Assembly (NCBI RefSeq): GCF_011751075.1
Contig: NZ_JAALLN010000002.1
Span: 266,709 to 330,708, forward strand
Direction: 5' to 3'
DNA length: 64,000 nt
From: Flavobacterium poyangense
GTDB lineage: Bacteria > Bacteroidota > Bacteroidia > Flavobacteriales > Flavobacteriaceae
This document shows positions 44,251-53,371 of the stretch, piece after piece (position 1 is the first letter of the stretch; the number at the start of each line of letters is the position of its first letter). Under the pieces are notes generated by a model. It was not told the origin of the DNA and made no database searches. It was given only the letters and a program-made list of their open reading frames with translations. A program made the translations under genes and the position numbers.

Positions 44251-44276
44251 AAAAGCTTCGCAATTGCGAAGCTTTT
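44251..44276 (-). terminator. Terminator of the M4 peptidase gene
   Basis: A perfect palindrome AAAAGCTTCGCAATTGCGAAGCTTTT with an A-run to the left. It is identical to the hairpin at 21585-21610. Confidence 0.9.
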
Positions 44277-44297
44277 AATCACCTTAAAAAACAGAAA

Positions 44298-47072
44298 TTA
44301 TTTCTTAATGAACTTTTTAGTAACTCTTTTTTGACCGCTGTTCAATTCGATAACATAGATGCCGGCATTTAATTTACTTACATCAATCGGATTATCGGAT
44401 AATTGACCTGAGCCAACCTGTTGTCCTAAACTATTGATAATTTTAAAAGTAGAACCGCTTTTCCCTAATGAAGAAATATTTAATTCCTTATCTGCAGGAT
44501 TCGGATATAGTGCAAATTCAGAACTTACTGTAGTTGCATCTCCAATCAATTCATTAATTGCAACTGGTCCTGAGGCTGTAATGTTTACAGAATAATCTTC
44601 AACCTGTCCATAAGAGAACGTCTCACAAGCCGTTGGAATTCCGTTGTATTTCATCGAAACTCTCAATCTGGTTGTTCCCAAAGTTGCCGTTGCCGGAATT
44701 GTAATGGATCCTGTAACAGGAGTTGTTTTAGAAGTGGCTTTTGTCCATACTGTTTCTCCTGCATCAGAGAAATCCCCATCCTGATTGTAATCAATAAACA
44801 CTGCATAACCTTCTGTATAAACTGTAGAAGTCCATGATGGTGTAATGGTGATCGTATAAGCTGTTCCCTGAGTAGCATTAGTAGAAATCGCTGTTAAGTT
44901 TTCGTAACCCGCAGTTCCTGTAGAAGTATTATTAATGGTACCAAATACAACTTTACCGATTCTTTCATCAGCAGTATTGTTTCCTTTAGAGGCGCAATAA
45001 GTTACAGTACCGGCTAATGTAGTAACGTTTACCGTATTACTGGCCGGAGAAACATTTCCTGCCGCATCTTTGGCTTTTACAGAAAAAGTATAAGCCGTTA
45101 GCGCTGTAAGTCCGGTTACGGTATAACTTGTTGTGGTACTACTTCCTTTTAGCGTAGCTCCTTGATAGATATCATATCCCGTAACGGCAACATTATCTGT
45201 AGCCGCTGTCCAGGTTAAGTTGGTTGTTGATCCTGTTGTTCCTGAAGCTGCCAAAGAAGTTGGTGCTGTAGGAGCAATCGTATCTCCCGATCCCACATAA
45301 GCTGCTCCAACCCCAACCGCATAAAACGCATTTGTTGTTGCAATCACCTCTGCAGAACCTGCTCCGTATAAATCAATAGCCGATTGAATCCCTGAAGTTC
45401 TTGCATTTGCAAAAGTAGAGTTCGCAGTTAAATAAACACTTTCTAAACGATACGCAATTTTTGCAGCCTTATCTATGGTTATTCCGGTCACATTGTAAAC
45501 ACTTCCGATATCATTTGTTCCTGATTTACCTACAGCAAGGATATAAAACCAGTGGTTTAATACACCCGAATTGGTATGCACCCCACAATAATCATTACTG
45601 TTACTTGGTGTACAGTTCACGTTTTTCCAGTAAGTTCCACCATATGTATCCGGCTGTCCTTCAGAATTTGGATCACTCATTGAACGCAAAGCGGCATGTC
45701 CCGATCTTCTTTCAATATCTTCTCCAACCAACCAGGTTCCTTTTGTAGGTGCAGCACGATATTCGATACAAGCTCCCCAGATATCAGAGAAACCTTCGTT
45801 CATAGCCCCCGATTCTTTTTGATAAGCCAAATTAGCCGTGTAGGTACAAACGGCATGACCAATTTCGTGACCCGCAACGTCCATAGCTGTCAATATATCA
45901 AATCCTCCTGTTCCTGTACCATCACCGTACGTCATAACACTTCCGTTCCAGAATGCATTATTATTGTCAGGATAACCGGCAGCAACCAGATTATAATGTA
46001 CATAACTTTTAATTTTTGCTCCGGCATTATCAAAACTATTTCTTCCATGAACGAGTGAAAAGTAATCATAAGTCATCTCAGCGCCCCAATGTGCATCAAG
46101 AGCACCATTGTCTTTGTTTGCATTATTGTACTCAGCCGCTGTCCAGTTATTATCAGCGTCTGTAAAATTGGTTGTCGGATAACTCGCCGTTCTTGCAGAA
46201 TTGTAAGTCTGGATTCCGTTACCACGTGTTCCGTCAAGTAAGATATACGAAGATCCGCTTAAGGTAGTCTCAATAGTTTGTGTCCCGCTGTAACGTGTTG
46301 CCGCATTGGCAGAAACTGTCGCCATTTTTGAATTTGAACTTGTCGCTTTTACAGCCCCTTTTGATTTTCCATGGCTATGTTCACCAAGGTGTTTTATTGT
46401 TGCGTTGTAAAACAAAGCCTGTCCGGTTACTGCATCGATATACAGATCACCACGACTTAGCGGATTTGTCGCATAAATGTCAAATTTATAGGCCAGACGA
46501 ACTTTATCTGTAGTTCTTTCTACCCCCTGATTTTCCATATCCGGTAAGAAAACCAACTCTCCTTTTGGCTTTTTGTAGTCCATTGCGGCTGCATCCTGTG
46601 GAGAATCCCACAAATACTTTTTTGCACCGGTATGTGCAACTGCTCTGTTAAAAGCTTCCTGTGCAGAAAGTGACGGTTTAATTTTTGCATTTACAATTTT
46701 GTAAAATTCACCATTCATAGATTGCAGTTTTCCATTTTTAGAGTGTAAAGTATAATTAGCAAATTCTACTTTAATTCCTTGTTCGTACAACTGAAATTTT
46801 TCGTGTGTGAAACCCTCCCGATCTGATTCGGTTTTAATTTTAGCAAAAGACTGGTTGTCTTTTAATGCCAATTGCTCTTTAAATACTTTCTCATAATCAG
46901 AACCAGTATAGGTCGATTTTTCGTTGAAAGTGATTAAACTAGGTTCGCCGTTTTCAGATAAACTTTTCTGACTGATTCTTTTATCTGTCTCCTGAGCGAC
47001 TGCAGATAATGAAAAAGAAAACGCAACAACGGTCGTTGCTACAACTTTGGGTAAAATACTTTTCATAAGCAA
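44298..47072 (-). CDS. Secreted M4 metallopeptidase (thermolysin-like), T9SS substrate
   Basis: A 924-residue protease precursor. Signal peptide 1-27; FTP/PepSY propeptide to about 235; peptidase M4 domain with HEIGH (H402, E403, H406) and NEGFSD (E426), and the later catalytic His in GVHTNSGVLNHWFY. An FN3 domain (about 605-690), a GEVED domain (FIDYNQDGDFSDAGE...GQVEDYSVNI) and a C-terminal T9SS type A sorting domain (FALYPNPADKELNIS...LNAGIYVIEL...KKFIKK) follow. It would be exported by T9SS and matured by propeptide removal. It is paralogous to the gene at 47649. The start may be M3. Confidence 0.95.
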   Translation of the reverse strand: MLMKSILPKVVATTVVAFSFSLSAVAQETDKRISQKSLSENGEPSLITFNEKSTYTGSDYEKVFKEQLALKDNQSFAKIKTESDREGFTHEKFQLYEQGIKVEFANYTLHSKNGKLQSMNGEFYKIVNAKIKPSLSAQEAFNRAVAHTGAKKYLWDSPQDAAAMDYKKPKGELVFLPDMENQGVERTTDKVRLAYKFDIYATNPLSRGDLYIDAVTGQALFYNATIKHLGEHSHGKSKGAVKATSSNSKMATVSANAATRYSGTQTIETTLSGSSYILLDGTRGNGIQTYNSARTASYPTTNFTDADNNWTAAEYNNANKDNGALDAHWGAEMTYDYFSLVHGRNSFDNAGAKIKSYVHYNLVAAGYPDNNNAFWNGSVMTYGDGTGTGGFDILTAMDVAGHEIGHAVCTYTANLAYQKESGAMNEGFSDIWGACIEYRAAPTKGTWLVGEDIERRSGHAALRSMSDPNSEGQPDTYGGTYWKNVNCTPSNSNDYCGVHTNSGVLNHWFYILAVGKSGTNDIGSVYNVTGITIDKAAKIAYRLESVYLTANSTFANARTSGIQSAIDLYGAGSAEVIATTNAFYAVGVGAAYVGSGDTIAPTAPTSLAASGTTGSTTNLTWTAATDNVAVTGYDIYQGATLKGSSTTTSYTVTGLTALTAYTFSVKAKDAAGNVSPASNTVNVTTLAGTVTYCASKGNNTADERIGKVVFGTINNTSTGTAGYENLTAISTNATQGTAYTITITPSWTSTVYTEGYAVFIDYNQDGDFSDAGETVWTKATSKTTPVTGSITIPATATLGTTRLRVSMKYNGIPTACETFSYGQVEDYSVNITASGPVAINELIGDATTVSSEFALYPNPADKELNISSLGKSGSTFKIINSLGQQVGSGQLSDNPIDVSKLNAGIYVIELNSGQKRVTKKFIKK

Positions 47073-47500
47073 ATTTTAATTTTGGTTAGTTAAATTTGGT
47101 TAAAAATCCATAAATAAAACATGTAAGTAAATACTTTATTTATTTAATAAAAATATATAAATTTTGTTAATTAAACGATGAATTTTGCGTTTTATCGATA
47201 AAATACAACACTTTTACAAATAAAAACACCTAAAACCAACAAGAAATCCCAGCATTAACAATACCTTACAGAATAATTACATATTCATTTGAAAACTAAC
47301 AATTTATAAAAAATAACACCTTTTTTCATCTATTTTAATGTAAGAAAACCAAAATAAGTCCTTTTCAAGTGATTTTTTGGATTAAAAAAGTCGAGGCTTG
47401 CCCCAAAATTTCCATTTTGTAAAACAAATCTTAAAATTAAGACTCTGAAACCACGATGATTTAAAACCGTTTTTTTTCAATTTAAAACATGCTGAAACAA

Positions 47501-47648
47501 AAACAACAACCCGAAGGTTGTTGTTTCTTATACTATAATATGATAAAATTCCTTGATTAAAAACTGCAAGTGCAAAATAGAATAATTAACCACCAACACA
47601 GCTGGCATTACTCACTTGCGAAGCTTTTAACCCTCTTAAAAACAGAAA
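47501..47648 (-). repeat. Replaced 3' end of the second M4 gene: terminator plus orphan peptide end
   Basis: Right after the stop of the 47649 gene, sequence matching the M4 copy-1 terminator survives only as TTGCGAAGCTTTTAA. The left arm is replaced by an about 115-bp tract ending in a new stem AAACAACAACC / GGTTGTTGTTT (47501-47526). Read on the minus strand, the junction encodes ...KASQVSNASCVGG followed by TAA, without an initiator. The tract is homologous to 21917-22029. The rest of the gap up to 47073 holds the upstream region of the 44298 gene. Confidence 0.6.
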
Positions 47649-50420
47649 TTATTTTTTAATAAACTTTTTAGTAATTCTTTCTTGACCGTTGTTCCATTCG
47701 ATAACATAGATGCCGGCATTTAATTTACTTACATCGATCGGATTATCAGACAATTGACCAGAGTCAACCTGTTGTCCTAAAGCATTTGTAATTTTAAAAG
47801 CAGATCCCTTTTCTCCTAATGAAGAAACATTTAGTTCCTTATCAGTCGGATTCGGATACAGTGCAAATTCAGAACTTATCGTAGTTGCATCTTCAATCAA
47901 TTCACTACTAGCAATAGGTCCTGCGACAGCTGTAATGTTTACAGAATAATCTTCAACTTGCCCATAAATAAAAGTCTCACAAGAAGTTGGGATTGCATTG
48001 TATTTCATAGAAACTCTCAATCTGGTTGTTCCTAAAGTTGCCGTTGCAGGAATTGTAATGGGTCCTGATATAAGATTCAATATAGAAAGGTTTTTCCCTA
48101 TCATTTCTCCCGCATCAGAAAAATCTCCATTTTGATTGTAATCAATAAACATAGCGTAACCTGCGGTATAAAGTACAGAAGTCCGTACTGGTGTGATGCT
48201 GATGGTATAAGTACTTCCCTGAGTAACATCGGTAGAAATCGCTGTTAAGTTTTCGTAACCCGCTGTTCCGGTAGAAGTATTATTAATAGTGCCAAATACA
48301 ACTTTACCAATTTTTATATCAGCGGCGTCGTTTCCTGTAGAGGCACAATATGTCGCAGCTAATGTAGTAACGTTTACCATATTACTGGCTGCAGAAGCAT
48401 TTCCCGCTGCATCTCTGGCTTTTACAGAAAAAGTGTAAGCCTTTAACGCTAGAAGTCCGGTTACAGTATAACTTGTTGCGGTAGTTGTTCCTTTTAGCCT
48501 AGTTCCTTCATAAATTTCATATTCGGTAACGGCAACATTATCTGTAGCAGCGGTCCAGGTTAAGCTGGCTGTAGATCCTGTTGTTCCTAAAGCTGCCAAA
48601 GAAGTTGGTGCTGTAGGAGCAATCGTATCTCCCGATCCCACATACGCTGCTCCAACCCCAACTGCATAAAACGCATTTGTTGTTGCAATCACCTCCGCAG
48701 AACCCTCTCCGTACAAATCAATAGCGGATTGAATTCCGTAAGTTCTTGCATTTGCAAAAGTAGAGTTGGCTGTTAAATAAATACTTTCTAAACGATAAGC
48801 GATTTTTTCCGCTTTATCTATGGTTATTCCGGCCACATTATAAACACTTCCAATATCATTAGTCCCTGATTTCCCAACAGCAAGAATATAAAACCAGTGA
48901 TTTAATACGCCCGAATTGGTGTGTACCCCACAATAATCATTACTGTAGCTTGGTGTACCACAATTTATGTTCTTCCAATTGATTCCTCCATACGTATCCG
49001 GTTGTCCTGCAGATTTTGGATCACTCATTGAACGCAAAGCGGTATAGCCTGGTCTTCTTTCAATATCTTCGCCAATTAACCATATGCCTTTTGATCGCCC
49101 CGCATGATATTCAACACAAGCTCCCCAGATATCAGAGAAACCTTCATTCATCGCACCCGATTCTCTCTGATAGGCCAAAGCAGCCGTATTAGCACAAACA
49201 GCATGACCAACTTCATGAGCCGTAATGTCAAGAGAAGTCAATATATCAAGCCCTCCAGCTCCTGAACCATCCCCATAAATCATAACATTTCCGTCCCAGA
49301 ATGCGTTATTATTGTCAGCCTTACCTGCAGCAATCAGGTTAAAATGCACATAACTATTAAGTTTTGCTCCGGCATCATCGTAACTATTTCTTCCGTGAAC
49401 AGCTGACCAGTAATCGTAAGTCATTTCAACACCCCAATGGGCATCAAGCGCTCCATTGTCTTTGTTTATATTATCGTATTCAATTGCTGTCCAGTTATTA
49501 TCCGCATCTGTAAAATTGGTAACTGGAAAAGTCGCCGTTCTGGCAGAGTTATACGTCTGGATTCCTTTGCCGCGTGTTCTGTCAAGCAAGATATAAGCCC
49601 CCCCACTTAAGGTGGTCTCAATAGTTTGTGTCCCGCTGTAACGTGTCGCCGCATTACCAGAGACAACCGCCATTTTTGAACTTGAACTTTTCGTTTTTAC
49701 AGCTCCTTTTGATTTTCCATGGCTATGTTCACCAAGGTGTTTTATTGTTGCATTATAAAATAAAGCTTGTCCGGTTACCGCATCGATATAAAGATCACCA
49801 CGACTTAGCGGATTTGTTGCATAAATGTCAAATTTATAGGCAAGACGAACTTTATCTGTAGTTCTTTCTACCCCCTGATTTTCCATATCCGGCAAGAAAA
49901 CCAACTCTCCTTCTGGTTTCTTATAATCCATTACAGCAGCATCCTGCGGAGAATCCCACAAATACTCTTTTGCTCCGATATGCGCAACTGCTCTGTTAAA
50001 AGCTTCCTTCGCAGAAAGGGTCGGTTTACTTTTTGCATTTACAATTTTATAAAACTCACCATTCATCACTTCCAATTTTCCATTTTTGGAATGCAATGTA
50101 TAATTGGCAAATTCTACTTTAATTCCCTGTTCGTACAACTGAAATTTCTCATGTGTGTAACCTTCGCGATCTGATTCGGTTTTAACTTTTGCAAAAGACT
50201 GATTGTCCTTCAATGCTAATTGTTCTTTAAATACTTTCTCATAATTATAACTTTTATAAGTTGACTTCTCATTGAAAGTAATTAAACTTGGCGCTCCGTT
50301 TTCAGATAAACTTTTCTGACTGATACTTTTATCTGTCTCCTGAGCCACTGCAGATAATGAAAATGAAAATACGACAACAGTTGTTGCCATAACTTTGGGT
50401 AAAATACTTCTCATAAGCAC
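47649..50420 (-). CDS. Second secreted M4 metallopeptidase paralog
   Basis: A 923-residue tandem paralog of the 44298 gene with the same architecture: signal peptide, FTP/PepSY propeptide, M4 domain with HEVGH and AMNEGFSDIWG, FN3, GEVED and T9SS sorting domain ending KKFIKK. Differences cluster in the FN3/GEVED part and around the active site (DITAHEVGHAVCANTAALAYQRE). Upstream DNA of both genes is alike for over 100 bases, so the duplication included the regulatory region. Probably both are secreted proteases with different preferences. Confidence 0.95.
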   Translation of the reverse strand: MLMRSILPKVMATTVVVFSFSLSAVAQETDKSISQKSLSENGAPSLITFNEKSTYKSYNYEKVFKEQLALKDNQSFAKVKTESDREGYTHEKFQLYEQGIKVEFANYTLHSKNGKLEVMNGEFYKIVNAKSKPTLSAKEAFNRAVAHIGAKEYLWDSPQDAAVMDYKKPEGELVFLPDMENQGVERTTDKVRLAYKFDIYATNPLSRGDLYIDAVTGQALFYNATIKHLGEHSHGKSKGAVKTKSSSSKMAVVSGNAATRYSGTQTIETTLSGGAYILLDRTRGKGIQTYNSARTATFPVTNFTDADNNWTAIEYDNINKDNGALDAHWGVEMTYDYWSAVHGRNSYDDAGAKLNSYVHFNLIAAGKADNNNAFWDGNVMIYGDGSGAGGLDILTSLDITAHEVGHAVCANTAALAYQRESGAMNEGFSDIWGACVEYHAGRSKGIWLIGEDIERRPGYTALRSMSDPKSAGQPDTYGGINWKNINCGTPSYSNDYCGVHTNSGVLNHWFYILAVGKSGTNDIGSVYNVAGITIDKAEKIAYRLESIYLTANSTFANARTYGIQSAIDLYGEGSAEVIATTNAFYAVGVGAAYVGSGDTIAPTAPTSLAALGTTGSTASLTWTAATDNVAVTEYEIYEGTRLKGTTTATSYTVTGLLALKAYTFSVKARDAAGNASAASNMVNVTTLAATYCASTGNDAADIKIGKVVFGTINNTSTGTAGYENLTAISTDVTQGSTYTISITPVRTSVLYTAGYAMFIDYNQNGDFSDAGEMIGKNLSILNLISGPITIPATATLGTTRLRVSMKYNAIPTSCETFIYGQVEDYSVNITAVAGPIASSELIEDATTISSEFALYPNPTDKELNVSSLGEKGSAFKITNALGQQVDSGQLSDNPIDVSKLNAGIYVIEWNNGQERITKKFIKK

Positions 50421-50933
50421 ATTTTGAGTTTGGTTATTTGAATTTGGTTAAAAATCTATAAACAAAATATGTAAGCAAATACTTTGTTTACCTAATAAAA
50501 ATACACAAGCAGTGTTAATTAAATCATAAATTTTTATTTTTATTACCAAAACAAAATTATTTAACAGTATGAAAAATCAAAAAAACCCAGCAAAACTAAC
50601 TCCTTAAGGCATAATTACATAATTTGCTAAAAATCAAATATTTGTAAAAATTTACGTACTTTGTCAGGTATTTATACGTAAGAAAAATAAACAATTCCAT
50701 TTTTTCGCACATTTTTTAGCATAAAAACCCTTCATTTTTATTTCACACCTAGTTTACATGCGATAAAACCTACAAATGAATTTCAAAACAGGTCTATTTC
50801 TAAGAAATATTAGCAAAACCTCATAGCATTTTTATGCCCGATTTAAAAATAAGTTTTAAAGAAAATTATTCCTCCTACTGATGATTATCGGTTTATCTTC
50901 TTTATTTTTGTTCTTTTACCCAAAGAGAATAAA
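50421..50933. other. Divergent intergenic region between M4 paralog and phosphatase
   Basis: The first 110 bases resemble 47073-47180 upstream of the other M4 gene (shared TTTGGTTAAAAATC, ATGTAAG and AAATACTTT words). Near the right end TATTTTTG at 50903-50910 is a good -7 box for the phosphatase gene. No gene is seen. Confidence 0.45.
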
Positions 50934-51668
50934 ATGCGAACATTTGTTATTGGTGACATACACGGAGGTTTACTTGCACTTGAACAGGTGCTGAGCAAAG
51001 CCAAGGTTACTCAAAATGATACTCTTATATTTTTAGGCGATTATGTAGATGGCTGGAGTCATTCCACTCAGGTAATCGATTTTTTAATTGACCTTAAAAA
51101 GAAACAAAAATGCATCTGCATTAGAGGCAATCATGATCAGCTGGCATTAGACTGGCTGGAAAACAGACATGAAGATTTTGATGAAGAAATGTGGTATAAA
51201 CATGGTGGAAAAGCTACTGTTGAAGGATATGCCATTCTTTCTGAAGAACAAAAACAGGAGCATATCGCTTTTTTAGCATCACTGCAGGATTTTTATCTCG
51301 ATGCTGAAAACCGTTTGTTTATACATGCCGGATATACCAATCTAAGTGGCGTGACCTATGAATTTTTCTCCAAATTATTCTATTGGGACAGGACACTTTG
51401 GGAAACCGCACTATCACTAGATCCAAATTTAAAACCCGACGATTTATACTACCCTAAACGATTAACCGTTTACAAAGAAGTATACATCGGTCATACACCC
51501 GTGACCCGAATTGGAGAAACCGTTCCGGTACAAAGAGCCTGTGTATGGAACATTGATACAGGTGCCGCCTTCAAAGGCTCCCTGACAATAATGGATGTTG
51601 ACACCAAGGAATTCTGGCAAAGTGATCCGTTAAACGAACTGTATTCTAACGAAAAGGGTAGGAATTAA
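50934..51668 (+). CDS. Serine/threonine phosphatase-like metallophosphoesterase
   Basis: A 244-residue calcineurin-fold phosphatase of the PPP/ApaH group. The metal-binding motifs are all visible: GDIHG at 8-12, GDYVDG near 35, RGNHD near 64, IHAGY, and IGHTP near 190. Substrates are phosphoproteins, or dinucleotides for ApaH relatives; the short form without extra domains resembles bacterial PrpA/PrpB-type enzymes. Cytosolic. It is followed 49 bases later by a small outer-membrane-like protein gene. Confidence 0.92.
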   Translation: MRTFVIGDIHGGLLALEQVLSKAKVTQNDTLIFLGDYVDGWSHSTQVIDFLIDLKKKQKCICIRGNHDQLALDWLENRHEDFDEEMWYKHGGKATVEGYAILSEEQKQEHIAFLASLQDFYLDAENRLFIHAGYTNLSGVTYEFFSKLFYWDRTLWETALSLDPNLKPDDLYYPKRLTVYKEVYIGHTPVTRIGETVPVQRACVWNIDTGAAFKGSLTIMDVDTKEFWQSDPLNELYSNEKGRN

Positions 51669-51717
51669 TTTTGTAAAAGGCTATTTTTGCACTTTAAAAT
51701 AATTAATATATAAATTT

Positions 51718-52245
51718 ATGAAAAAGGTAATTACACTTTTGTTTCTGGTAACATTTGGAATCACTCAGGCACAACAGGCATTTAAAGGAAAAGGCGATGT
51801 AAAAGTTAATGTTGGTGCTAATTTACAAAATGGTGGTTCTGGAATTCAGGGTTCTGTAGATTTTGGATTGGGAGAGAATTTCTCATTTGGTTTTGTTGCT
51901 AATTATTTATTGGGAGTAGACAACTTTACAGGATTTTACCATAACAATACAAAATTATACAACGATTCAAAACCGGATTTCGCAGATCGTTTTGATGCTA
52001 AAGCAAGAATCAACGCTAACTTATCAAGTGTAATTGGTGTAGAGCAATTAGACGTTTATCCTGGACTAAGTTTAGGTTTACATAATTTTGGAGGTCATGT
52101 TGGAGGACGTTATTTCTTCACGGACGGATTTGGAGTATTTACAGAAATTGGATTTCCTATTGCAAAATACGGTAATAACAATGATCCGTTTTACAACTTA
52201 AATAACCAGACTACTTTTAGTTTAGGAGCTTCTTTTAATCTGTAA
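51718..52245 (+). CDS. Secreted outer-membrane-like protein (DUF6646-like)
   Basis: A 175-residue protein with a clear signal peptide (MKKVITLLFLVTFGITQAQQ). The mature sequence alternates hydrophobic and glycine-rich strands (KVNVGANLQNGG, GSVDFGLGENFSFGFVANYLLG, FGGHVGGRYFFTDGFGVFTEIG) and ends in an aromatic-type C-terminal strand (TTFSLGASFNL). This is typical of a small eight-stranded outer-membrane barrel. TATTTTTG at 51682-51689 is a candidate -7 box. Function unknown. Confidence 0.8.
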   Translation: MKKVITLLFLVTFGITQAQQAFKGKGDVKVNVGANLQNGGSGIQGSVDFGLGENFSFGFVANYLLGVDNFTGFYHNNTKLYNDSKPDFADRFDAKARINANLSSVIGVEQLDVYPGLSLGLHNFGGHVGGRYFFTDGFGVFTEIGFPIAKYGNNNDPFYNLNNQTTFSLGASFNL

Positions 52246-52250
52246 GTTTT

Positions 52251-52605
52251 TTTTAACCGCTAAGTGCGCAAAGAGTTACGCAAGGGGCGCAAAGATTTTT
52301 ATTGAGCTCCCGTGTTTGTTTCTCGCAAAGTCGCAAAAGCGCAAAGTCTTATATTTCTAAAACAAAGAAACCGTCCAATTGGACGGTTTCTTTGTTTATT
52401 ATGTATAAAAACTATTACTAACGCAACTTCAAAAGATTTTTTTTACACGCAGATTTTGCAGATTTATTCGATTTTTTTTCATAACCACATAACAAAAACA
52501 TCAGCTTAATCTGCAAAATCTGCGTGTAAAAAACTTTACGATTCCTTGCTTTTGCGGGAAATAAAAACGCTTCGTATAAAATCTTTGCGCCCCTCGCGGT
52601 TAAAA
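52251..52605. repeat. Nested palindromic repeats
   Basis: Outer pair: TTTTAACCGC (52251-52260) plus AGGGGCGCAAAGATTTT (52283-52299) against their complement at 52578-52605. Inner pair: a perfect 24-bp inverted repeat, 52441-52464 against 52508-52531 (TTTTACACGCAGATTTTGCA type). A terminator lies between. The region (52246-52611) has no gene. Both word families recur elsewhere in the window. Confidence 0.75.
52361..52396. terminator. Bidirectional terminator
   Basis: A perfect 18-bp stem (AACAAAGAAACCGTCCAA and its complement) with A/T flanks serves the convergent barrel gene and scoB. Confidence 0.85.
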
Positions 52606-52611
52606 CCCAAA

Positions 52612-53265
52612 CTAAATCGCCATTTCGGGAATATCTCCCTCGATGATCAATTCTGCTTCGGTTGAAGCAATGATACGCTCCACAGAGACACCTGGCGCGC
52701 GTTCTAAGAGCTTAAAACCATTTGGAGTTACTTCGAGAACCGCGAGCTCTGTAACCACCTTTTTAACGCATCCTACGCCCGTTAATGGCAAAGTACATTT
52801 TTTTAAGATTTTAGACTCTCCGGCTTTGTTCACATGCATCATGGCAACAATGATATTCTCGGCAGAAGCTACCAAGTCCATAGCGCCTCCCATACCTTTT
52901 ACCATCTTGCCCGGAATTTTCCAATTAGCAATATCTCCGTTCTCAGAAACTTCCATCGCTCCTAAAATAGTTAAATCAACTTTTTGGCTGCGAATCATTC
53001 CAAAACTAAAAGCCGAATCAAAGAAACTTGCTCCCGGTAGTGTTGTAATCGTTTGTTTTCCTGCATTGATAATATCAGCATCTTCCTCTCCTGCAAAAGG
53101 AAAAGGCCCCATACCCAGCACTCCGTTTTCACTCTGAAACTCAACTGCAATATCTTCTCTGACATAATTGGCAACCAAAGTCGGAATCCCGATACCAAGA
53201 TTGACAAAATACCTGTCTTTTACTTCTTTAGCAATTCGCTTCGCTATATCTTCTTTTGTTAACAT
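52612..53265 (-). CDS. scoB: 3-oxoacid CoA-transferase, subunit B
   Basis: About 217 residues from MLTKEDIAKRIAKEVKD at 53265; an upstream in-frame ATG at 53283 would add six unlikely residues. Family marks: NLGIGIPTLVANYV, and SENGVLGMGPFP with the catalytic Glu that forms the enzyme-CoA thioester. With subunit A it moves CoA between succinyl-CoA and acetoacetate or another 3-oxoacid, feeding ketone bodies and branched-chain products to the TCA cycle. It lies downstream of scoA on the same strand. Confidence 0.93.
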   Translation of the reverse strand: MLTKEDIAKRIAKEVKDRYFVNLGIGIPTLVANYVREDIAVEFQSENGVLGMGPFPFAGEEDADIINAGKQTITTLPGASFFDSAFSFGMIRSQKVDLTILGAMEVSENGDIANWKIPGKMVKGMGGAMDLVASAENIIVAMMHVNKAGESKILKKCTLPLTGVGCVKKVVTELAVLEVTPNGFKLLERAPGVSVERIIASTEAELIIEGDIPEMAI

Positions 53266-53297
53266 ATCTCTTAAATGTGTCAATTTGTTAATGTGTC

Positions 53298-53371
53298 AAT
53301 TAGAAAATGCATCAATTAGATAATGGCATACCTTCATTTAATTAATTATCCCATTTTCTAATTATCTAATT
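53298..53371. repeat. Interleaved inverted repeats between scoA and scoB
   Basis: AATTAGAAAATG (53298-53309) pairs with CATTTTCTAATT (53352-53363), and AATTAGATAAT (53314-53324) pairs with ATTATCTAATT (53361-53371). The arms overlap, so two alternative hairpins are possible. A GTGTCAATTTGTTAATGTGTCAATT tract precedes them. The right arm touches the scoA stop. Confidence 0.6.

Noticed and set aside
44075..44263. 62-codon minus-strand frame next to the M4 terminator
   Set aside because: It begins inside the terminator hairpin region, has aromatic low-complexity sequence and no supporting promoter.
52643..53137. 164-codon plus-strand frame inside scoB
   Set aside because: It lies wholly opposite a well-conserved enzyme gene and shows no family pattern.
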